Source: Datnioides undecimradiatus (lineage: Eukaryota > Chordata > Actinopteri > Lobotiformes > Datnioididae). From it: 64,000 bases of DNA. The stretch is taken from NCBI GenBank assembly GCA_008933995.1, contig WARS01000090.1, positions 505,501 through 569,500 on the forward strand, in the 5' to 3' direction. Shown here piece after piece: positions 49,884 through 64,000 of this stretch. The translations under genes were made by a program, and so were the position numbers. Position 1 is the stretch's first letter. The number at the start of each line of letters is the position of its first letter. The notes beneath the pieces are model-generated. The model saw nothing but the letters and a program-made list of their open reading frames with translations, was not told where the DNA came from and ran no database searches.

Positions 49884-52800
49884 CTACATGAGGTCGGAGA
49901 AAAAGAACGTTGACCCCTTTAGTTCATTTTCAGTTGGAACTTCAAGGTCCATATTTCTTGGATAAAAGTTGGGCCCCCCATATTTGTTGTTTTGCATTTT
50001 TTGATGTTGTCCCTGAGTGGGAAAAACAGTGACAACGTATCCATCTGTATTGTCAGGCACTCTCATTCTTGAATCCTGAGAAAACTGTGGCAAACGTGCA
50101 TTGGGTACCTGCTGCATTCTTTTCTGAGCCTTTGCAGATATGTCAGTCTCACCAGATGGCATTTGTCTGGTTTGTCTGGGGTCCCTCATGTTAATATTAA
50201 TGCCTGATGGGGAGATCATCTGTCCATAGTTATGTGATGCCTGGAGGTCTAGTTCAGAAGCTCTGGCTCGAAGCACATGATCCTTTCCTGTAAAGTCATC
50301 AATGTTGAGGTCTGAATGATTAAAATCAATGTGGTGGCCTAAATGAGCATCCGCCAGAGGGTAGCTGGACCTTACATTGGTCCTAGGTGATCTGCTATCA
50401 GTGTGACGAAGTCTGACATCTCTGTCTACATCCAAGACAGGCATTTTCATGTTTACTCCTGTGATATCAGACCTACGATTCTTATAAGAAGGTCCTTGGA
50501 AATTTAGTGAGAGATTATCGACATTAAGATCGGGATTTTTTAGATGCATCTGTGGTTTTTGCATCGCCACTTTTGGCATGTCGACATTCACGTTTGGAGC
50601 AGTAACATTTGGACCTGTTATATTTCCCTTCAACGCTGGTGGTTTCATGTTTAGCTTTGCATTTGGAGGAGAAATATTGGTTGGTCTCAGAGAGGCACCA
50701 AAATCAATATCCGACCCTGTCCTATCAACATCTGGGCCTCCGAACTGAGGCAGCTTGAAAGAGGGGAGTTTGAATTTTCTGTCTGCCAAATCAAAATCTG
50801 TCTGAGGTCCTTGGATGTTTCCTGAGGGGACATTCATGTCAAGGTCTGGACCTCTTATTCCTCCTTTGATTTGAGGGGCAGTAAAGTTGATGTCAGGTTG
50901 CTCTATGTTACCATTTATTCCTAGATCAGGGCGTTTGAACTTGGCATTAGGCAAATCTAAGTCTGGCATATTTATACCAGGGCCCTTCAGTTTAGTTCCT
51001 GAAAAATTAATGTCGGGTGTTTTTCCTTTAGGTCCAGAGAAATTGAGGTCTGGTGCATTTAAACTTGGCATTTTTAATTTTGCTTTTGGAGCATTCACAT
51101 CTACATTTGGGATATTAAGGTCAGGCCCCTGAAGTTCCCCATTTATATCAACATTTGGTCCTTTTGGCATCTTGGGCTTTTTGAGCTTTGCATCAGGAAT
51201 ACCAATATTGACATCTGGAGCGTTCATATCTAACTTTGGAGCTTTAAGGTCCATGTTGGGTAAGCTCAACTTAGGGGCATCAATTCCCCCTTTTATCTTT
51301 GGAGCTTTAAGATTTAACTCGGGAGTTTTCAGGTCTGTATTTATGTTCAAATTTGGTGCTTTTGGTAATTTGGCATCAAGATCTGGTGACTTGAAATCAA
51401 AGTTTGGACCATCTAACTTTGAACCAGAAAATCCCACATCAGGCATTTTCACACGTGGCTTTTTAAGTTTTCCTGATGGGTTGCCAAAGTCAACATCTGG
51501 CATTTCAAAGCCAGGCTTGGACCCCTTCAGGTTAACTTTGGGTGCATTGATGTCAATGTCTGGGCCATCAATCTCAGGTCCTTTTAGGTGTGGTAAAGCA
51601 ACTTTGGGCATTTTCAATTTTGGCGTTTTGAGCTTTGCTTTTGGTGAACCAAAGTTGATATCTGGAGTGTTCACATCTAATTTGGGAGCTTGAAGGCCCA
51701 TATTAGGCATGTCCAAGTCAGGGGCATCAATTCCACCCTTTATTTTTGGTGTTTTCAGACTCAAATCTGGTGATTTCAGATCTGCATTCATGCCCAAGTT
51801 TGGGCCTTTTGGTAATGTACCTGAAAGGTTTAATTTAGGAATCTTCAGTTTGCCTGAGGGGGCTTTTAGATCCAAGTCTGGAGCATGAAGGTCTGCCTTT
51901 GGTTTCTTCAGTGTTGGCATTTTCAGTTTACCTGATGGCATGTCTAAGTTGAGCTTTGGGGTATTGAGGTCCAGTTTGGGGCTTTTGAGGTCAACTTTTG
52001 GCATGTTTATGTCTGGTGCATTTATACCACCACCAAGGTTAGGACCAGAGATATCAAGGTTGGGTGAGTTGAGGTCCAAGTTGGGTCCATCTAACTTTGG
52101 ACCCGAAAAGCCAAAATCAGGCAGGTTTAAATTTGGCTTCTTGAATTTTCCTGATGGAGCAGCAACACCTAAGTCAGCTGTAGGACCTTTCAGGTTAACC
52201 TTGGGTGCATTTACATCTACATCTGGGCCATTTAAGTCTCCATCAATTTCAGGTCCTTTGAGGCTTGGAAGACCAAATCTGGGCATTTTCAATTTAGGCA
52301 TTTTCATCTTGGCTTTGGGTGAACCAATGTTGACATCTGGAGTGTTCATATTTAACTTTGGAGCTTTAAGGTCCACATTTGGTAGGTCCAAGTCAGGGCC
52401 ATCAATTCCACCCTTTATCTTTGGAGCTTTCAGACTCAAATCTGGTGATTTCAGATCTGCATTTAAGTCCAGATTTGGTCCTTTTGGTAATTTACCTGAC
52501 AGGTTGAAATTAGGAGATTTCAATTTGCCCGAGGGAGCATTAACATCCCAGTCTGGTGCATGAAGTTCTGGCATTTTCAGTTTACCTGAGGGCATGTCTA
52601 AGTTGAGCTTCGGGGTATTGAGGTCCAGTTTGGGGCTTTTGAGATCAACCTTTGGCATGTTTATGTCTGGTGCATTTATACCACCCTTGAGCTTAGGCCC
52701 AGAGATATCCAAGTCAGGTGATTTGAGATCCAAGTTAGGTGCATCTAATTTTGGACCAGAAAGGCCAAAATCAGGCATGTTAAAGTTTGGCTTTTTGATT

Positions 52801-55800
52801 TTTCCTGAAGGCCCTGCAATATCAACATTTGGCATTTCTAAATCAGCTTTGGGACCTTTGAGATTGACATTTGGCACATTTAAATCTACATCTGGGCCAT
52901 TTAAGTCTCCATCTATCTCAGGTCCTTTTAGGCTTGGAAGGCCAAATTTAGGCATCTTTAACTTGGGCATCTTTAATTTTGCTTTGGGAGAACCAATGTT
53001 GACATTTGGAGTGTTGACATCTAACTTTGGAGCTCTAACATTCATGTTTGGTAAGTCTAAGTCAGGGCCATCAATTCCACCCTTTATCTTTGGAGCTTTC
53101 AGATTTAAATCTGGTGATTTCAGATCTGTGTTGATGTCCAAATTTGGTCCCCTTGGCAATGTGCCAGAAACGTTCAGTTTCGGCATCTGGACATCTGGTC
53201 CAGAAAGATCTAGTTTGGGTTTATTCATGTCCATCTTGGGCAAACTCAAATCTGGGGAACCCACTGCTCCATTGAATTTGGGGGCTGATAAATCAAAGGT
53301 TGGGGTCTTTAGCCCACCATCGAGACCTTTCAGTTTTGGTCCTTTGAGTCCAAACTCTGGAATTGTAAAACTTGGCATCTTGATTTTTCCTGATGGACTT
53401 CCAATATCAGCATTGGGCATTTCCAACTTTGAACTTGGGCCTTTGAGATCAAGTGACGGCGCATCAATATCAAACTCTGGCTTAGAGAAATCTAGATCTG
53501 GTTTGTTTAGAGATGCATCTACATCAAATTTGGGGGATTTCAGAGTTAGTTCAGGTGTTTTCATCCCTGCATTAATATCCACATGTTTTTTCTTTGGTAA
53601 CGTGCCAAAAAGATTAAATTTTGGCAGTTTAAGCTTGCCAGATGAAGAGTTTGCATCAATGTCCAATTTACCAGAAGGCATATTAATATCCATATCTGGT
53701 GTATTAATGTCCAGCTTTGGGTCTTTGGGATTAATACCAGGCAAATTGATACCTCCTTTTAAGTTGGGATTGGACACATCTATGTCTGGAGTTTTCAACT
53801 CATATTCAGGGCCTTTAACTTTAGGCCCAGATAGTCCAAAGCTTGGCATATTGAGTTTTCCAGATGGACTTGCAATGTTCAAGTCAGTGGTGGGTACATT
53901 TAGGTCAATGTCTGCAGTGCCAGCTTTGAGATCTGGTGCTCCAAACCGCATATCAGGTCTCGCCAAATCTCCATTGAAACCTGGAACCTGAATGTGCGGT
54001 AAATCAAATGTTGGCATTGAAAACTTGGGAGCTTTGTATTTTCCAGATGGACCTTTAATGCCAACAGATGGCATGTGAGCTTTACGCACATTTATATCAG
54101 GTGCACCAGTACCATTTATGTTTGGGGTTTTGATACTTAGGTCAGGTGCTTTAAGATCACCTTCACCTTTGCCTGAGACCCCAAATTTGGGTAGAGTGAA
54201 TTTACCAGATGGGGCATCCACATCTAAATCTGGAGATTTAACATCCCCTGAAGGCATGGCAATGTCTGGCCCGTTTAGGTCAAGATGTGATCCATTAACA
54301 CCAGGCATTTCTAGATGCAAGTCAGGGGCTCTCCCAGAAAGCCGGAGCTTTGGTGATTCTACATAACTGGAGAGTTCATCCACATTTAGATCTGGCTTTT
54401 TCAGTTTCTTGGAATGCTTCAGACTGAGTTTACCTGAGGGAACATCTGGGGTTCCTACATCTGGTGTCTTGAACTCACATTTTGGACCACTAAGGGAAGG
54501 TTCAGAGAGGTCCAGATTTGGCAGTTTGAATTTCGGCATTTTGAAGTCTTTGTTTGTTCCTTCAATTGTCATTTTGGGAACACCAGAATCAAAGGATGGG
54601 CCACTGATATTTCCCCCATTAAGGTTTATCCCCATATCAGTGGTATTAACACCTGAACCTTTTAAGTCCATACCTATGTCTGGAGCTCTTAAAGTTCCAT
54701 TGCCATCCAGACCAATTTGAGGTCTCTCAAGACTCAGCATTGTCAAGTTGACTGATGGACTCTCAGTGTTTGGGAGTTGTATACCACCTGTAGATTTCAC
54801 ATTTGGTAATGTTCCAGACAGATGTATGTCTGGGGCATTAAGCTGTGGACTTCTAGCATCAGCTTTCAGTCTTGGTACCTGAGTTCCACTTAGAGTAGTC
54901 CCACTTAGGCCGAGACCGAGTGGTGGAAGGTTCAGATTGCTATCATATGTTAATTCTCCACCATCATCAGACTGTGAATCAGCATCATCGTCTCTGCTCG
55001 AAGTCTTGGTTTTCAGAAGTCCAAAGTCAACTCCAAGACGAGGCAACCCAATGTCGTGTTTTAGGTTGGCCTTGGATGAGCCTGGTACCGTTGGTTTGGC
55101 GGAAACCTCCCCATTCACACTGCTATTTTCATCAAGCAAGTCATCTTTCATAAACTTCTTGATTTTGGCATTGTAGAGTTTGCTGTAGCAATCATTCAGC
55201 ATCTAGAAAAGTAAACCACAACTTAGTGATTTGAATGTATAAAATCATGGTTTCTTGTAGCTATTGTGTAGCAGTTTTAGCGGTATTACCATGACAATAA
55301 ACATAATGCAGATCTCAACACAAAACAGCTCTTAGTTGGATATTATTAAAGAGCTACTAGAATAATCTCACTTTAAAATAACCAAATTAGAACAAGTGTT
55401 TTAGTTTAAATCTGCAGAGTATTTAGCACTGTTGTGTTATGAACCACTGTTGCACAAAGGTACAAGAGACTAATTCATTATTTAACTCAAAAACATCTTT
55501 ATTCCACGTACCGTCTCAGGACTCTTGACACACTGGTCCAGGTTTCCAACGCTCTTGCTCAGGTTTTTCCTCGTGTGGACTTGAATCTTGTCATCAAAAG
55601 GCTCCATCATCTTCAGCACTTTTAAGACCTCGTCTTTTGATAGCTTATCAAAATTGATTGTTGCCCCCAAAATTTCATCACCTGGAAAAAATAGGAAAAG
55701 AAGGTGTTTTCATAAAACAATACTTTCCATAACATGCAATTCATCATGGGCGGTTATCATGCTGTATTACTTAAAGTGCTGCCTTAGACTCTAAACCAGG

Positions 55801-56286
55801 GCTCAATGTGTATCATGCTGGAACAGGATTTAGTTTGATTTCTTGACCTGTTTGATTTTAATAAAAATATAATTGCACTGAATTTGCTTTTTGTGGTTGT
55901 AACTAACTTAAAGCAGTAAAAATCAATGCAGAAAAACAAAATTGTGCAACAAAGTTGAGGGTTATACCTTCCCTCAGGCCCTGATTGGCTGAAGCACTGT
56001 TGTTGATGCTGGATACAACCAGCCCCCCATCCTCAGATTGCTCCAGGGTCAGGGCCTCAGAGAGACTCCTTCCTCTGCGGTGTGTTGGCTGCAATCGAAT
56101 ACATTTCCCAAAGTGGTTAAAGGAGAAACATATCTGAACAGGATAAGCTTTTAAATGCAACATACAGCAGAAATTCAACAATTAAGGAATGTTTTAACAC
56201 AGAACTAAAGCAAGATGTTGAGGTTTCGTACCATGATCCTTGTGCTTTTTGTCACTGTGGCATTGAAAAATCCTCCCTGACTAAAC
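49884..56286 (-). CDS. AHNAK-family giant scaffold protein (AHNAK-like)
   Basis: AHNAK proteins are very large scaffolds at the membrane cortex and costameres, built from a PDZ-like N-terminus and long runs of short beta-type repeats. Exons in phase: 56232-56286, 55968-56088, 55512-55681 and the giant exon 49884-55202 (1,773 codons read from its acceptor to the stop). The middle exons code a PDZ-like domain: SEDGGLVVSSINNSASANQG, then LREGDEILGATINFDKLSKD. The giant exon is built from motifs such as GPKLKGG, PDLDLPN and PSGKLKMPKF, repeating roughly every 15-30 residues. The tail has GYVVTVFPTQGQ and ends FFFSDLM. The start is uncertain: either the ATG at the end of exon 56232-56286 (MPTHRRGRSL) or an upstream exon not found. 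At about 1,870-1,890 residues it is much shorter than mammalian AHNAK. Periaxin is the other relative to exclude. Confidence 0.87.
51270..53170. repeat. Higher-order repeat of about 670 bp in the AHNAK-like exon
   Basis: The minus-strand segment coding SPDLSLKAPKIKGGIDGPDL recurs with its plus-strand landmark CATCAATTCC at about 53069, 52400, 51725 and 51278. The spacings are about 669, 675 and 447 bp, all multiples of 3. Neighbouring sequence (GPEIDGDLNGPDVD, NAPDINMPKVDLKSPKLDLN) recurs in the same order, showing segmental tandem duplication of a 223-225 residue block plus a shortened copy. Confidence 0.8.
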
Positions 56287-57159
56287 CTAAAGAAGAAAAT
56301 AAAATGTTCAGTAAAAAGATTCAGCTGTTTGTTTGTTTTTTACACATGTGTAACATAACATGCAGTTTTTCAGGTGGTGTAACATGTTAAAGCTTATAAA
56401 AACAAAACAGCAAGAACATTAGTTGCCCTTCAATGAAACACCAGGAGAATCTAGGAGCCAGCAGTCGGTACCAGAGTATTAGATCAAACCTCGGGGATAA
56501 AGGAAGTTTGTGTTGACGATCTATAGACAAGATTTTAAAGACTTGATTTCCTTATAAACTCCATATCTTGAACAAAGGTTGCAGTGTTCCCAGCTGCTTC
56601 AGAATCCAGAAGCAGAAGGGCTGAGGAGAAACAGCACGCCTATAAAGTTGCACATGAATGCACCACTCAGCCAACTTTAACAAAAATGTAATTCAGCTTA
56701 GGGTGGGGCAAATCAACTCGCCTACCGACTAACTGTTAAATAAATTCAGTGTGTATGAAACATTGGTTTCATTTTACTTTATTGCAGTTGTAAGCAGAGG
56801 GGATGGTATGACATCAGAAAGCGACGTTTAGACAGCAGCAGCATAAAAGTTTTGGTTTGGGTTTTTTAAAAGAATTGTTAGTACTTTGTTATGTTTATGT
56901 TTACAAGTTTTACAGGTATATAAGGAATCGATTCAGACCCATGATGAATACTTTTGCTCTAAGAAATTCTCTCATGAACCCTGCATGTCAAGTTTAATCT
57001 TTTTAAGATTAAAAAAAGCAGGCAGCACACAGCGGCTCCACTGTGTTCAGGCAGACGAGTCACACTGAGGTAACTCCTCAGGTGCATCTCTCAGGTATTT
57101 GAGTTATGGGCCATGGGCCATGGCCGAGGAAAACCAGGAACAGGTTTATCGAGACTGCG

Positions 57160-57312
57160 GCGAACAAGTGTTCTGTTGTTGGGTGTTTCCATTTTCTGAG
57201 CACACAATGTCAGAAGTATCCACACCCTTCACTTTCTAGGGTTAGGAATCCCGGCAGAGCGCTGGCAGACCTCCAATGGATTCAGACCTTCTTTGTGTTA
57301 TCAAAACTGAAA
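57160..57312 (+). pseudogene. Possible THAP-type zinc-finger fragment
   Basis: The frame reads AANKCSVVGCFHF, then KYPHPS, then LQWIQTF and a stop soon after. The CxxxC start and the later Trp recall a THAP domain, which occurs in cellular genes and in P-element and Kolobok-type transposases. The spacing is imperfect and no downstream domain follows. Chance similarity is possible. Confidence 0.25.
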
Positions 57313-58570
57313 TGATGTGAGAAGATGCGCCGCATGAATGAAGCCGAGTTTCATCCGACGGCAGTTTGTACAACCTCACACATCAAAATAAAGATATGAA
57401 GATAAAGACTAAAAAAAATCTGTGGTGCCTTAAGGATTTCATATAAAACTGATTTTAAAAAGCAGGCAAATGCAGAATTTCTCCACCATCCACACAACAA
57501 CAGAGTGAGGCTAAAACGACTAAATCAACAATTACTGCACATAATTTTTGTAATTCTGTATATTATATTTAATTTAGATGTCAAGCTGGGACAGATTTTG
57601 ATAAACACATATTTCATATTCATTCAATCAAAGACAACTGAACCACAAAATCTCCACCAGTCTTTTGTCACAACACGATTATATGAAAGGACACAACAAT
57701 GACAATATTTAATCAATCAAAACCCGTAATGAGATGAAGAAAAATGGTCCAATATCTTCAAATAAACTGTTATTTTAACGTTGAAAGTATTTGCAGTTTT
57801 TTTTGTGTGTTCGAGTGAAACCAAAAGCTAACATTCATCAAATTTTAGTTCATATTGCGCACGACTCTAAATGAGCCAAGGAAGCAGCCGATTTACTACT
57901 TACAAAGTTACACATTAAACGTTTTACAGGTTAGTCAAAGTGCACACGGGCTAACGTGAACCTGAGATCATTAAATGCTCCTCTCACAAAAGGAGTTTGT
58001 AATTTAGTGGGAGCAGAGTACTTGTAGCTTGAGGTAATGTGAGGACTGATGCATGTGTAAGCCATGCAAATCCATCAAAATGAGAAGTGTTATTATGATA
58101 AAAGGTGAGAGGAAACAACAAAACAGCTGTGCAAGAGAGCAAAATAAAAGCTTTCATGTAATAACACTGTGTGCAGATGCATCATGATGCACTGAGAGTT
58201 CATTAACAACAACTAAAATGAAAGAGACTTGACAGAAACTACCTGGATGATGGCACCTGAACCCTGAAACGCAGCCAACTGTCACCCAGAAACCTGCCCG
58301 GCTTACAGAACGGCAACAGCAAAAGGAAGAAGCCTATGGCCAAGATAGAAAACCCATGAATAAAACCGACCTCAGGGTCCATCAGGCAGGTGTTTTGGTC
58401 TCCGTGCTGATGAAGATGCGCTTAGGAGGTGTCACCGAGTCCACGGCGTTTGTTCCGCAGGCTGTGACTGAGCAGAGGAGCGCCTGTCAGGTGGACCAAT
58501 ACCTGCATAGAAGCAGACAAACAGGTTCCACCTTAAAACGTCCCGCCTCCATTAACTGTCAACATACATA

Positions 58571-58596
58571 AACACACACACACACACACACACACA
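58571..58596. repeat. (CA)n microsatellite
   Basis: About 13 CA units. Confidence 0.95.
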
Positions 58597-58768
58597 TTTT
58601 CACATCACACACCCTGACGCAAACACACCTTGACTACCACACACACATGCCTGCGGCTCATATGCATACAAACACAAACTACGACAGACGACAACAGGGG
58701 GTGAATCTCTGACCAGCTTTTCCTCATACGTCAACACGTCTGTTCCCAGAAGCATGTGTGTGCAGTCT

Positions 58769-58769
<1 letters not shown>

Positions 58770-58818
<49 letters not shown>
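58770..58818. repeat. (AC)n microsatellite
   Basis: About 24 AC units, about 175 bp from the preceding CA tract. Confidence 0.95.
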
Positions 58819-58822
<4 letters not shown>

Positions 58823-61327
58823 AAGTCAGCACTTTAGTGGAAAGCTCAACCTTTAGGATCTAAGACACACGCGCCCAGACAAAAAAAAGCATAAACCAAA
58901 CACTCCCCCTGACAACATGATAAGTTTGTTAACATGAGAAATATGCTGACCTGTGCCAAGGGAGCGGCAGGCGTTCACTGTGAGTCACTCTGATTACAGT
59001 CACCTGTGTTGTGTGTGTGTACATGGAGGAGAAAGAAAAGAGTGAGTTTGTGGCTCTCACACAGTGATTATATAATCCAACCTGAAAAGGTACGTCCAAG
59101 AGTCCGGACGGGCTCTGACGTTATGTAAGAAACAAGGCAGGTGTTCTCAGGCAGGTGAAGCAAAACAGGTGTGACAACAACGTCTATTACAAATGAAACT
59201 CCTTTATTATTTATCATAGTCTGATTAGAAAAAAATGGGCTCATCAACAAAACAAAAACAAAAACAAAGAAAATCAGTCTTTCCCAAATGATTCTGCATG
59301 TAGACTAAAGCCAATCAATAAATTAAATATAACATATCATCACATTGCACAGATCTATATTATATATATCATCTATATAACAATGCATTTAGCACAGGAC
59401 ATTCAAGAAATATACTTTTTCTTCTTTGAATTTTAAAGTTCATAGTTGAGCGATTTGAACTGCTTGTGTCATTTTATTGTAGCAAATTAAATTAAAAAAT
59501 AAAAATCAAAACAAAGTCTGCAAAGTTTTATTTTCTTTCAAAGTTGAGAAAATTTAGAGGCACAGTTGATTTTTTTTTAGTGTGAATGCATGAAAACAGC
59601 AGCAGAAGACGTGTTCATTAAAAAAACGATACAGTGGTGTGTGGTGAATGAAATTATCTGTTAAATTATCTAATTTAATCTCTAATTTAATCTTCAATAA
59701 TGTGAATAACGGATTTACATGATTAACTTTAAATTATTGGTCAGTGTCTTACCTGGTTGGGATAATATACAAACTAAAATACAAATTTACTAAAAATTCA
59801 GATAACAGATCCATTCATTGGCTGCTTGCAGGCAAATTGACTGTATTTGCATAATTTGTCCCAACAGACATGTAGAGCTGTTCATCATCTGCATACAGCA
59901 GATATCAACATGATGTTATCTGAAATCACACACACTAAAGAGAAGCTAAAAGGGACCGAAACAGCTTCCCTGAGGAACACCATCAAACTGTGGCCATAAA
60001 TAATATAAAATACAGACTCATTTCCTGTAAAACTAATTTTAATTTTCACTTTGTATGCAGAAAACTGCATGGACTGATTAAATCAAACGGAAGCTATAAT
60101 GCAGCTTTACTAGCAGGAGTACATTTAACCTTTCTGTGATTAACGCTCAACTCTCACTATGATGTCTTTGAAATACTGCTTTCAGTAACTACAGCTCAGT
60201 GTTTAGTGGCTTGTCTTGGCTCTAACAGATCAGTCAGATAAATGCACATTAAATCAGTTGTTGTTCCCAGTGTCAGGCAGGAAAACCCACCAAGTTTGTA
60301 AAAAGTGTAACATGAAGACAAACAGATGAAGACAAACAGATCACATTCTTACAAAGTTAAGAATTACTACCTCCAACCTTTAAAACACCAGTTTGAGATT
60401 ACAGATTAGTGACGTACAGATCACTCATGATTGATGATTATGTCAGACAGATATCACCTCGTCCCAGCAGCTACAAAAACAAGCTAACGCCTCATTTAGC
60501 GATAAACTGATCCACAGTAATGAAAAACAACTGCCCAGATGTTTGGTAGCAGCGTTTTTATGCTAGTTATTTCCCTCATATTCAAACTGAAGTACGGCTA
60601 ATGTCCCTCATCAGCCATTATAGTTTATAGGAGCTTCCTGGTGCAACCTGGGTGAAAATACGCAAAACCCCAAATTAGCAAAAAAAAAAACACCCCATAC
60701 TGGCTCCATAGAAAACAATGAATCAACAAAAACAACAAACACGATGCCATGACGATGCACAGGTGAGCTTTGCTGACAGTTACCTGTTGGAATTAGGGCG
60801 GGGCAGAACAACAATGGATTCAGGTACTGTAAAATCATAATATGACTTTAATGTCGTCTTTTCCTGGTTTTAAAGGCTGCGTTACAGTGAACTGATGTGA
60901 TTCTCTGAACTTTTCTCACTGTTTTATTACTGTTTTTTCACCACTAACGTTAAAACAAATCTTAGCAGTGTGATTAACGTTAACACAGCGATACGCAGTG
61001 CAAACGTACTTCTTCATCGTTACAAAATGAGACCAAACAGGCGACAAAAGGTCAAAGTAGTGTAACGTTTGCTCTAAATACACTTCAGGAATTAAAGCTG
61101 CTTCAGCATTGAAAAATCGTTAATTAAAAGAAACTAAGTGTCAACGCGCTGATGTCATCACCTCCCGGCCATAACTGCTGGTTCAGGTGACGAAGTGTCC
61201 TGCCCCAACAGCAGAGGACCGTTAATGTGTGTGAAACAGGACGGGGCTGAAAGAGGCGACGAGTTCTCAGCAAAACGTCTCAAGATGAAATACAAAAACA
61301 AATCTTCACATTTCTAAAAAGTCTTCT

Positions 61328-64000
<2,673 letters not shown>

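Larger units (their letters stand above)
56287..61327. other. 5' side of the AHNAK-like gene and 3' flank of ABCC10
   Basis: No coding exon is supported. It should contain the 5' UTR exon(s) and promoter of the AHNAK-like gene and the 3' UTR of ABCC10. It holds CA microsatellites and a weak THAP-like fragment, listed separately. The remainder is AT-rich. Confidence 0.45.

Noticed and set aside
51172-53991. Three long plus-strand ORFs (up to 465 codons) opposite the AHNAK-like exon
   Set aside because: They are antisense shadows. The Lys/Pro/Asp/Leu-biased repeat codons lack reverse-strand stops, and the predicted proteins are just the repeat read backwards.

Overview
The window is nuclear DNA of a ray-finned (probably percomorph) fish. 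The genes are vertebrate genes split by short GT-AG introns, intergenic spaces are short, and CA/GT and CT microsatellites are common. Seven protein-coding genes can be assembled by following splice phase, and the products resemble human orthologues over most of their length. I had no database access, so gene names rest on remembered family sequences and intact motifs.

Layout, left to right. 1-2133 (-): 5' part of LGSN (lengsin, a lens protein of the glutamine synthetase fold), running off the left edge. About 5.85-14.2 kb (+): PTP4A1 (PRL-1 phosphatase), complete, with a CpG-rich first exon and a 21-codon upstream ORF. LGSN next to PTP4A1 is also the human 6q12 arrangement. 17.5-35.7 kb (-): COL9A1, 32 coding exons giving 687 residues. 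It is the short form, with its own signal-peptide exon and no NC4 domain. 36.7-44.1 kb (+): HYLS1 (centriole/cilium protein), head-to-head with COL9A1. One of its introns carries a 1.7-kb open frame for an extremely acidic protein, with symmetric phase-1 splice sites. 44.2-47.8 kb (-): MRPL4 (mitochondrial ribosomal protein uL4m), tail-to-tail with HYLS1. 49.9-56.3 kb (-): an AHNAK-family giant scaffold gene with PDZ exons followed by one 5.3-kb repeat exon. 61.3-64.0 kb (-): the 3' end of ABCC10 (MRP7), coding nucleotide-binding domain 2 and running off the right edge.

These genes do not form one pathway. They are ordinary neighbours in a compact fish genome, and several share regulatory space: the COL9A1/HYLS1 promoters are within about 1 kb, and the HYLS1/MRPL4 poly(A) signals are 37 bp apart. 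Mobile-element remains are sparse: a decayed mariner-type transposase and a short LINE reverse-transcriptase motif in COL9A1 introns, a 238-bp foldback repeat near 16.5 kb, and a doubtful THAP-like fragment near 57.2 kb.

The most unusual item is the acidic ORF inside HYLS1 (about 40.2-41.9 kb), either a lineage-specific in-frame cassette exon or a nested gene. Next are the NC4-less COL9A1, the PTP4A1 upstream ORF, the foldback repeat, the roughly 670-bp higher-order repeat in the AHNAK-like exon, and microsatellites that serve as splice-acceptor tracts in three genes.
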